A stretch of 64,000 nt of DNA. Source: Mansonella perstans (taxonomy: Eukaryota; Nematoda; Chromadorea; Rhabditida; Onchocercidae). Below the pieces are notes generated by a model. It ran no database searches. It was not told the DNA's origin and was given only the letters and a program-made list of their open reading frames with translations. Positions within the stretch are counted from its first letter, which is position 1. Each line of letters starts with the position of its first letter. Positions 1 to 12,000 of the stretch are shown here, one piece after another. The stretch lies in the NCBI GenBank assembly GCA_037074765.1, contig JBAMDO010000166.1, positions 62,001-126,000 of the forward strand. Direction: 5' to 3'. The position numbers and the translations under genes are program-made.

Positions 1-3000
1 TTGATACCGTAACACATAATGGTAAGTTACTTGTTTAATTCTTCATTATGATACTGATGTATTTTTATCAATTTAACACAGTTTCAACTATAATTATTGG
101 AAATTTCGGAACTGTTTTCATCAGCTACTCAGATTATGATATTTCTTCATGAAAAGAAAAGAAAAGCTTGAGAGCTTAAAAACTTAATTGTTAATTAAGC
201 TTTATTTGTTCAGTATCAACATTTATAAAATTTTGTAAAATTTCAGAATTGCTTGTGGCAATTCAGCGCTATCTCGCTCAAGGTCCCTGTCAGGAAGCAG
301 CCAGAACGTTAAAGGACGAAATAGAAAAAAACCAGGTTTTCAATTGTTTTCACTATTGCATAATTAATGTACTTGATAATCTTAACGAAAATGTTTGATA
401 TTCTTTTCTGTCAAAATGGTTGAAGCTCGTAGCATTTATTATAATCAAAATATGTGTCTATTCAAATATGCAAGTTGAAGTTCCCATTTCTTACTATAGA
501 CTTTACATTCGATATCATGGAAAGTAATCAGGTAGTTATTGCTTACTATCCATTATAGTCTAATGTATCGAACTTGTAAAAATAGTTGTTGAAGAAACAA
601 AATCATGCTGAAGAACTTATTCTATGAAAAGCAATATCAGCGTAACTTTCTGGAACACGTTTTTTTTTTTGGAGGGTCTTTTCACCATTCCTCTATCTTT
701 TTCTTACTTTCTCTGTTCTTTCTCTATTAAGAGCAGTACATTGAAGGTCAGAGCATTTTTTGTTTTTTCTTTTTTCATGAAATACAAGAATTTTTACTGA
801 ACAACTTTTTTCATTTTTTTCTTTTGTTTTTGTTTCACTGATTCATGTTGCTACATTTCAGTTACTGCCTGTGCGGTATGATTATAAAGGCGAAGCTCAC
901 CAGCGTTCTTTTGAAGATTTTGTGAGTTTATTTATGAAACATCAAAGTTTGTTCTGATTTTTTATTTAATTCATTTGGGATAATTTGATATGTCGATAAC
1001 GATGAATTCAGAACAAATTGTTGTAGTACTTTAATTGTATGATAGAATGAATTTAAATCATATAATTATTTTAAATTATTTTTTCTTTGATTTCTTGCGT
1101 TCTTAGTAATCGCTTTGCTAGAATTAACCATATTTTTTTCTCAAGGAAAGATCTGTTATACCGTTAAATGTTTCACTGGTTTCCTTAATCGAACGTCTTG
1201 GTTCTCTAATTGCTGTCGCTGTTCCGATTCCTTTACGAAATCTACCTCTAAGAATATACATGAATAAATCACACGCTTTAGACCGGAAACCAGGTTTTCC
1301 TTTTTCCTATTTATTTCTATTATGTAACGATTACATGTTAACTGGTAGTTCTATTGATTGATGCTAACAACCAGTTTCTTTCATGCTTTAGAGGATTTGA
1401 TAAAGAAGCCAACACTACGGGTAGTCTTAGGACGTTCGAATATCAGTGTATTGAAAAAATTGAATCCAATACGATCGCGGACTGCACGTGAATTGGGTAG
1501 AACAGTAATACCGAAATATCTTTTGCATAAAGTATGTAACACTTTCTCCAATTTATTGTTTGAAATTTTCTCAAACTTCAAATCTTAATCATTAAATATC
1601 TTTTAAATCTCGATGAAGGATGCTTTTAAACACTATAGAGAAATATACCTTTATGTTATTTGAAAGAATGTGAGAGTTTTTTTCCGATGGATGTTCACTG
1701 TTTGTTTGTTCAAAGATAATGTTATTTGAAATGTCAAGCTTGACTTCGTAATTTTTTTAATATACATTTGTTACCCGGATTTCTGCAATTACAGATAGAA
1801 TTCCATGCACAACTTTTATGTACAATTAAATAAGTTAGCTAGTGAGGTAATTATCGAGATATAAAAGAATTTATGTGGGCAACTAATATGATGATAGAAG
1901 ATGTTGAGAAATAGTCGTTAAATGGAAAAAATCGTATAGGTATTACGAAATTTTTTTCAGAGTTCAATGAATAATTTTGAGTTACATTATCGCATTCTTG
2001 GTCATCTGTCATCGGTTTTTTGTGTTGCATTCGATAAATCGGGCTCTTATGTCATTACGGTCATTTTTTTAATTTTTGATTTGTTTGCTTTATTATTAAA
2101 TTCATTTATATGATATTCGACTGAAGTTAAATTTGTCAAGTACTGGATTTTGAAGTTAATTGCTGTAAATCATTTTTATGTATCTCGAAATCGGAATATG
2201 CTGAAGGACAGTAGAAGAATCATCTGTAGTTGGTCTACTAAAGCATAAAAGGCCGTTACATATGATGTTTTTCGTTAATGTTACAATGGATTAAAAGAAT
2301 TTTTTTTTTTAGCTCTAAAGGTTTAGCAAAAAAAGCATGAATTATGTTAATACTGAAAAATTAGTGTGATGATCGAAAGATCGATTCAACTGTCGCCAAA
2401 AATTTAGTTGTTTTCATGGCCACATCATTTTTTTTTTCAGGGTGCTGATGACAATCTAGTCAAGGTATGGAATATACAAACAGGTTTATTGCGTTTCACG
2501 TTGCGAGGGCATTCAGCGGAAATTTCAGATATGTCAGTCTCAGATGATAACACTTTGTTAGGTACTGGTTCCGTGGATAAAACAATTAGGTAATTTGTAT
2601 TTAATTATATTACTGTATTTAATTTGCATACTATTTTGTCATCTAACATTCTTCAATAATATAAGAGCAGTAATGTGATAATAACAATGTTGTTATGGTA
2701 ACGGTTATATAAACATAATGTCGATTGTTGTGGTAATAATAATGATGATAAAAATAATAAGTATTATTATTATTTCTAATAATAATAGGGATAACAGTAA
2801 ATAATAATATTATTTATCATTAATAGTTATTAAACAATAATAGCGAATAGTACTAGCGATTGAGAGTAATAATAGTGGTAAACGATAATCAATAATAGTG
2901 ATAATAATCTTGGTATGAAAAACACTAACAATAATAATAATGAGTGATAATGAAACAATAACAGTTCTTCTTAGCAGCATGTATGTTAGGTGAACCATTT

Positions 3001-6000
3001 AATTTCAGTCAAGCTTTTATGCATAATTGCTACTCCTTTTCTTCATTTAGTTTAGTTAGTCTAGGAACTAAATCTTTAAATTCTTTACCAAGTTTTGGTA
3101 AAGAATTTAAAGAATTTGTCAAGTTAGTGACACCGTCACCTTTTGTTTTCATTGCTATGCTATCTTTCTATGTTTTTTATTCCTTTGACTAATGGGAATC
3201 AATAGATGATAATCCATTGCAGCAGAACTTGATAAATTTAGAAAACACTTTTGGTAAGAAATACAAGAAAATATACTTAGCAGTAATGCAATTAATGGCT
3301 TGAAAAATGTTCTCCAGAAAATGTTTTCATGAGTGGGAATGGTATAAAATCAATAAACTGCAACAAAGACCTTGAAAAGATGAAGATAGTAATCGAAACA
3401 TATGAATTCTAGAAAAAATTTAAGAATTGGGAATATTGTTGAAAATTTTAAGCATTCGATCTGCATTTCTCGGCTGAGATTATTTTATGTGCTTGTCAAT
3501 TATTATTTCCTTTATTCTCTTTAAAACTAATTACATTAATTATTGGTGTGATTACTTGCACTCTCGAATATTTACACAGTCTTTTGGAATCGAAGGCTTC
3601 CTCTTTTACAGTGTAAGAATCCGTGAGATATTTTTTACAGAAACGAATAGAGCAGCAAACAAATGTAAATATACTATTGATATTAATTAAGAGTATTAAT
3701 CTTTTTCTTACATCGTCTATTAGATTTCCGGACTCCAGTTTTTAATAATTCATTGTTTAAATTCCACTATAAGATCTAGTTGTTGATGCTTCCTGTTTGA
3801 TCCAGAGTACATCAGTGTTGTTGCTGATTAAATTTTAAAAAATTTCAGAGTTTGGTGCTTACAAACAGCTGCACCGTTGGCTTTTTTTCGCAGTCATTCG
3901 GCGATGGTTACGTTGATTGCTTTTCTTCCATTTGTCGATGGTACCACACGTTATTTGGTTTCGGCTGGTGGTGACTGTCTTGTGAATTTTTATCGCTACA
4001 GCTCTTTGGATCATGAATTTGAGTATGTTTGTTACAGCTAATTAATTCTACCAGAGAACAGAAATTTATAAACTGTTTATAATGATAACTAATAGAAGAA
4101 GTTCCTGAAATGTTTTTTTCTTTCTTGTTAGGATTCAAAATTCGTTCTTTGCATTTTCAGAGAAATACCGACACGTTTTTATGAACGTACATCATCAGGT
4201 GCTCGTATTGTAAGTTCATGTCATAGCCCTGGCGGTTGTTTGGTGGTTTTCGGTGACACACATCACAGTCTCAGGATTTACAAAGTCACTCGTGACAGTA
4301 TTATTAAAACTAGCGATATTGAGGCACATACGGTACATTAATTTCTTTTTTCTACATTCGAGATTTTACTTGACTTTTCTACGGTATGGAAAGGTAATGT
4401 TATTTCATATTTTACTTAGATTACGAATTCCTGAAAATTGCTGTCAGAGTTTGAATTTATATTGAAATATTTTTGAATAAAGAACATTTAGAACTGAAAT
4501 TTTCAAAGATTTAAATATTACGTCTTTCTTTCTTATGGTTTTTCTTAGCCGTGAAATACATTGGCAGCTATTTTTCAGGATCGCGTTGATAGTTTAGTAT
4601 GGGCTCATAGAGGTTTACGTTTTGCAAGTGGTAGTCGGGATGGTGTGGCTAAAATATGGAAATTTGAATTTAACGATTGGATTCCATTGGTCTTGCATCT
4701 TAAACTGAGGTTCTTAATATATTCCTACCCTTAAAACAGAAAATCATGTAAATTGGTGGCTAATCATTTTTTGAGTTGTTCGCCCAAGTTTTCGATTAGA
4801 CAAAAAGAAAAGTGTTGGTTTTTAACCGTTTTTTTTTCTTTTTTTTTAAATATTGTGAGGTTAACTTAGATTTTATGCGATGGAGGTGAAATTTCAGAGA
4901 AAAGTGCTTTAAAATCGATGACTAGTACATGACATTCCAATCCCACACTTTTTTTCTACTTCTTGAAAAAAAATTTGCTTTTCGTTGTCAGTAATTTTTT
5001 TCTATTTTTGTCGTTTAATAAAATTATTAAAAAAATATTTCAGGGATGAAAAGAGTTCTAATTCCCGTAATACATACAAAGTAACAATGTTATGTTGGTC
5101 CCTTAGAGACGATTTTATTGTTACTGCTGGCTCTGACTTTGTTTTACGGGTATGGTCTTCAATATCCGGCAGCGAATTACGTCATTTGATAGGGCACAAG
5201 GAGGATGCCTATGTGCTGCATTCTCATCCGATATTTGAAGATTATATTTTGAGCGGTGGTCATGATGGCTTTCTGATGGTACGATTTATTTCAGTTAATG
5301 TTCATTTAAGAAATTGTAAAATCTCAATATTGCATATCGGTTCGCTTAATACTTGGCAGCGAATTACGTCAGAACGATTTGTAAAGGTAGTTTATAAAAA
5401 AATTGAGAGAATTTCTAAAAATTTGAAGTTTGGATTGTATAGGTTTGGAATGTTTATACGGGCACTTTGGTTAAACGACATCAGAATCTCATCGAAGGAT
5501 CTGGATATGGAGCTGTTTTCGATTTCGCAATTTCACCCGATGGTACATTGGTTGCAACTGTCGATTCGCATGGACATCTTTCCATTCTCGGTGTTGGAAC
5601 AAATCAAATGGCTAAAACCACTCCAAAAGAGCAATTTTTCCATACCGATTACATGTAAGTTTTTTTTTTTGGAAAGTCTAGAAAGCAAGTTTTAAGTTTA
5701 TATATCACATGTAAAGTTTTCGGCAGGGAGTGCGGTTTCATTTCTTAAATGATACTAACTAAATCAACGCTCGATATGAAACCTGAAAGTTCGATTTGAT
5801 AATAGCGAGATGTGATTTGTATGATATAATGAGTTCTTTTTTCTGACAACAAGTAATATCAAATAGAAATTTTTTTAAATTAAATAAATTAAGGCCTCTT
5901 ATATTGGACGATAATAATTATTTCGTGGATGAAGAAACGGAAATCGCACCTCATCTTATGGGCCCACCAAGAATGGTTGATGCAGATGGCGTAGATTATG

Positions 6001-9000
6001 ATGATAATATACAGGCTATGGTACCTGGACGTGATCTGTTGTTACGAGTAATACTTCATTTTTGCGTATTTTGTAGTAAGCGAAATTTTGCATGAGATTC
6101 AAGTAACTGAATAGTTAGTTGACTTCGTCCATTTTTTCCTTTCGTTCCATCTTTGTGATAGTTTCATTTTTATCTTTGTTTAATTAGTTATTAGTAGTTT
6201 TTCATTGTTCTTTTCACACATGAATAAGTCAGTCAACCATTCAATTTTCTTATAAAATGCATTAGATGATTTGTCAATTAACTCGCTTTTATGTCTTAGG
6301 ATGATAGCTTAATTCCACAAAACCCACCGTGGCTATCACGGCAAATGATTTGCACATTGCCGAAATCAACAGTTGAAATAAAAAACATGTATCTGACTGA
6401 ATTAAGAGAACAGGAAGAGGATATATTGTTACATGAAATGAACCGGACGCGACCACGTGCTTTAGTCACTGAACGAGTAACTTTTTTATACTTTTTTGTT
6501 GCCTGGGCGTATTTTTATCATTTCTTGCTTTTTTTTTTTTTATTCTACAGATCAAAAAAGGAAACATTGAGATATTCTGCTTACGTAGATTCATAATGAA
6601 GTTTTGTTTTAGAAAATTAATGTAACAAATGCAGTTTCTCGACGGAAGCGAGCGGGTAAGTTTTAAGATTTTTTTCGATCTGATAAAATTGTTTTAATTC
6701 AATATATCAATTATATTTCAAATAAAAGAAAGAAATGGCTATACTTTCCGGTATTGCCTACAAAAGAATTGAATTCCGAGAGTTGTTCAGTGTAGAGAAA
6801 CATGCAACTCAAAAGAAGAGACCATGGCAGGACTTGTGTACTATTTTTTGGTACTGTACCTGTTGCTACAGTATTATTTACGCAAATAAAGAAACAGGAA
6901 TTTGCAGGGGTTCGTTGGTCAGAATGTTTTCCACAACGACAGCGAAGACTTCGAAATCAGCAACTAGCAGATGAAACTGAAATTGATGATGATGATGTAA
7001 CGGAAATATCTACAGCTGATTCATCATTTATCTCTACTTCGGCAACCGATGACGAAATTTCAAGCGAAGATTCTACGAGTTCTGATGATTCCAGTGATAG
7101 TGACTACGTTATTAGTACGCGGAGAAGTACTGTAAGTCTTATAGAATATCATCAGTGTGAAGACTAATATGAATTTAAATCGTTTGTCAAATGTATGATC
7201 CATTGGTGAAAAAACACGCAAAAGGAGGAGAGCATGAAAGTGGTCTTTGAACTCATGTAGCATGAAATTCAATATTCTCAATGTCGGAAGAGAATTATCT
7301 GCAAGTAAATGATTAACTTGTGAAATATTATCGTCTTTTATTTTATGCAACTGCAAGTGAATCTTTTTTTCATACATGTTCTTTATGAGTTATATTGCAT
7401 CCTAGTTAACAGAATAACAGTCCCTAAAGGGAATAACGTTTTACAGTTTGAATTAAATAAAATCAGGTCCAAGGTTATGGTTAATCATTTTTCGCTTTTT
7501 CTTTTGCAGAATCAACGCCGACGAAGAGTTGAGGTGGAGCAGGACGATAGTATTACTACTTCAGATACTACTGTACCCATAAGAATTTCAACCCGACGAA
7601 GACGTCGACGGGTCATATTATCAGGTTTATCTTTTATCCACATCGTTGATGATTTTGTTTGTAGTTATATTACTAAAAACTGAATAATTCAATGCCTAGA
7701 TGATTGCTATTTCGTTTTTTCTTTTTCTTTTGATTGTATAGGCTTGATTTCAGATGAAGCTGAAGATGGTGATAATTCAATTGATAAAAAGTATGAACCA
7801 TCCTCTTCAGTTTCACAATCGAATTGCATAGATGCTGAACCGGGACCATCAAATGTCAAATCATCACTGTCTACAGCTTTACATTCTTCGGTTGAAAGTA
7901 TGTCGGGGAATTCCACTCCACATTCACCTTCTGAACAAGATGCATCGCTTGCCTCTTCAGAAAATTATGATGCTGATGCAGATTTCCCACGATGGATGCG
8001 TCTGACACAGCCACTTCGCTTTCCATATATTGCACAAATCGGCGATGAGGTGGTTTACTTCAGACAAGGTTGGTTTACATATCAGCTGAATGAATGAACG
8101 AAGTTTTATGAGTTTGTTAAATTATTTCAAAATGAGAATGAGCGACTCTAACGTCCACATAGAAAGAAAAACCTGCATTCACCGCTAAATTCTTTTTTGC
8201 CATTTCATAATCATCCGCTTGACTTTTCATTTTGCATTCATGCTTGCTGCATGATCAGCCTAGTTCTTCCCGTCAATTTTTTTGATGGAATTTTTATCTT
8301 AATCGCAAACCTGCGTTTATATGACATATTGCTGACTTTTAATTAATATCTTGCAATCCATATGTTTAGTTGGTGTTAACCAAGAGCTACTGAAATTTGA
8401 ATCCACCGAGAATCTGTGTTTTGATATATAACATAGCAAAACATCTGTTCTTAGCATTAAACAGAGAAAAGCATTAGCTTTCAAGGGTAGTTCTATACAA
8501 TACTAATTGTCTCTCTTATTTAAGTTAGAAATATAAGTTATTGTAAATCTTTCAGGACACGAATTTTACTTGCATGCAGTAGAAACAAGAGGTTTGTATC
8601 ACGTTACTCACAGGCTTAAACCGTTGGCTCAACTAAATGCCGAAGAATTTTGCATCGTTGAGGAGGTTAGATATTTTTCTTTATGGACTCAAATCCAGAT
8701 TTTGTGCAGTTTTCATGTACTTGAGACTTTTTTATTTTATATAGTGATTCATATTATTTGGAGTTGCCTGTCAGATATCGATAGTGACAGTCATATGGTT
8801 CAATAATGGCTACATATTTTTTTGAGTTACGTTTCTTACTAATACAGAATAATACAGAATTGTGGTATATTTCAGATTAGTTATGTTAGAAAACCATATA
8901 GGCTAACAGCAGTGAAGCTTGCACAGACAAATGCGACCGGTGTACGGACTGGACTTATATTCTCAGTGAAGTAAGTAAAATTCGTTTTATTTTTTATTTG

Positions 9001-12000
9001 AAGCAACGTCTAACAATGAATGGAAATATTTTTGTTTCGAATTTCACATTGTTAATGTAAGTGTGGTGATGAAAATGCATTGTTTTTGTAATAGACGGGA
9101 AGCAATAGTTCAAAATGCGAATATGAAAAACCAAAACTCGCATAAAACATTTTAGTCTATTTAACTGATTAAAAATTTACTGAAGTTTGAGCCTTCTTTT
9201 TGTTGGGATAAATTTGATTTTTTAAACACCTTATTATAGATTTCATGATATGGAAAACGTTCCGGACTTCATTATATTACGACATCTTTATGATGAATCA
9301 GTGTCACGTCGTTATCAACCAGGAACACGAATCGAAATTATTTTGGATAATCATTGGTGGACAGGTACCATTGATAAGAAAGAAGTACATGATGAAGAAA
9401 ATTATCCAAGGTTTGTCATCTGATGATTCGTTTTCAAAAACATATTTTTTTAAAAAGGTTTGGTAGTACATTATGATAAAATTGGTTTAAAAAACTTGTA
9501 AAAACTACAAATTGTTCCAGATCGAATTGGTATTGTCTTACAGTCAGATGGGATACTGGGGAAGACGAAAAAATGAGTCCGTGGGATGTACAACCTCAAC
9601 AACCAAATCGGCGTTCAGGTACAATTTCGAACTTCCTAATTTGTTGAAATGAATTGAATTGTTTCTGAGAAGCTTAGTACCATACATAGCAAAGAACCAT
9701 GAGTGAACATGATCAATTTCGTTAAATGAATTGGAATGTCAGTTGTTCTTAATCGGCGAACAAACAATAAAAAAGCAGAAATTATCGTAATTATTTATTT
9801 ATCATCTTCCATTACTTTTATTATTATTATTATTAGGATCTTATTTTAAATTGATTTGAAGGCATTGCAAGTGAAGAAGACCAAATACTGTTTTCCCAAT
9901 ATCCAGTCAATGAAAGAGATTGGATGGGTGCAGTGGAGGGTATCAGTGCATGTTCGGAACGTTTTGTTGATGCCGTCAGAAGTATAGAAGATGATCCTCA
10001 CATAAAACCGTTCGCAGCACCTGTCAATTTGATTGCATATCCGGATTATGTGTGGGATGTGGATTATCCGATTGATTTGAGTACGATTGTTGAACGGGTG
10101 AAAAATCGATTTTACAGGTTCACTGATTACTTATCAACATCGGGCATTTGAGATTTAGGATCCGAAAACTTGGCAGTTCTTAATTTAATCTTAATTAACT
10201 TATTCGATTCTTACCATTGATTTTTCAATTTTTGGGGAGCAGTATGGAAATATTCATGGCACCTCGGTTGTGATGTTAATATACACAACATCCATGATGC
10301 ATGCGGCATCGAATAATCGATTTATATTTTGAAATTTTCAGACGATTGGCGAGTTTACAGCAGGATATTCGGTATATTGCAATCAATGCGCGACTTTTTA
10401 ATCAACCAAACAGTGAAATTGTTCGAAATTCAAGAGTCCTAGTGGAAACACTCATTCGTTATCTCAAGTAACCTTTTTTTCTGGTTATTCAGCTCCTTCA
10501 TTATGCCACGGAATAATTATTCAGTTCCATTCCGTGCTCCACAAGCAAATTCAATTGGATAAATGAACAAAAAGAGTGTAATATTTAAAATGCAACTTTA
10601 CAGCAGAAGTATCTTCTCATTACATTACATTACAACCATTTTAATAGAGCTCAGTATTTTCCAGCTCGACTCTGTTTTGCAACTCCTGCAGTTTTTGCAG
10701 TTTCTCAGATTTAATTTCAGCGATGCTCAATACACCGATCCGTTGCAATTATTTCGAATCTTAAAAGCTGGACATGATAGTGAATTAAAAGAATACAATA
10801 ATTTGAAGCAGTGTACCAAAGCTGCGATTGAAGAAGTGAAAGAAGAACCATCCACTACTGCAAAGAAGGCAAAACATCGGTCGCGTAGTAGCGCCATGTC
10901 ACCGAATTCTTCCGCAGATCTTCCCTTTGAATGGTATATCGAATGTGTAGATGTATTACAAGAAGTAATGTCGGAGCGAACTTCAACTCATTTTATCAGT
11001 TCTGGTGATGAGGTTAGTATCCTTTGTTCCATAAAATAAGTAGATCTTAGATGGATCTCAATATTAGATATTTTACGATCGCTCGGTATCCATCCCATTT
11101 TTATTCCTTTACTGTTTGGGCGATTAAGAATTTTTGGAATACATAAAAGAAAAGAAAATGAATGAATGCCATGATTGAAATGCTACAAATTCTAAAATTC
11201 GTCTGGTTAAAAAAGAAAAATCTGCGAAGGCGGTATAATGGCGGTTACCATTCCAATTCGAGATTTTAATTGCACTATTTAACCATATTATGGTAGAAAT
11301 TACCATTATTTTTCGTATTTTTTGAGTGAAAGAAATTTCATAGTTCAGTCGCTTGCGGATGTTTTTTCGTCATATGATGACTTGCTAACTGTGAAAGAGA
11401 AGGTTATGAATCGAGCTTACAGTAGTCCCTTGGAAGTTGTTAATGCAGTGAAAACTTTGATGCAGGCATGTCGAAATGCCATCGATAATAAACGGTCACC
11501 GGTAAGAATTTTCTTTGTATATTTTTTCAGTTATAGTTCAAGTATTTTCAATTCAAATTTTAGTGGTGCCACATTTTAGGCATTTTAGGCTGGTGCCACA
11601 TTTTAGCAAATGAAACTATTATTCCATTCTCTGTTCCGAATTTATAATCATTCTCAATTTTTTTTTTTACTCTATGACTACTATATCTCAAGTATAGCAC
11701 TATTAAGAACTTTGTGCTGATCTAGCTTAATATACATGATTTACTATTTGTGTAAATACCGTAAATACGGGAAAACATTACCGATTAGTGATACTACTCT
11801 TTGATTTTGTTAGCAGATATAACACTATAAATTCACCTTTATTTGCAATCATTATGGAATAACCCGTTTGAAATAAATATTTTCATGAAGTAATCTCACA
11901 TCAGGATTTAATGAAAATCACTTTCTGATACACATTAGCAAAGAATTAATTAAAAATTATTGAACTGTTATTGCCATCACGAGGAAATGGCAGTCTAATT

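Larger units (their letters stand above)
1392..6047 (+). other. WD40 propeller-coding exons of the BRWD/PHIP gene
   Basis: Successive exons encode WD-type repeats in the same order as vertebrate [21 protein letters not shown], then LVKVWN with GHSAEISDM, then [18 protein letters not shown], then [50 protein letters not shown] and [18 protein letters not shown]. The last part leads into the PHIP-like block with [15 protein letters not shown]. In this family the propeller docks on DDB1 and recognises substrates. Confidence 0.93.

Noticed and set aside
3073..3113. MicroRNA precursor
   Set aside because: The loop is only three bases and pairing stops at 19 bp with no extended lower stem.
6735..6974. 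Alternative frame in the BRWD/PHIP gene starting at 6735
   Set aside because: The acidic Ser/Asp-rich frame ending at 7131 continues in phase into the next exon and suits the family; this frame does not join downstream.
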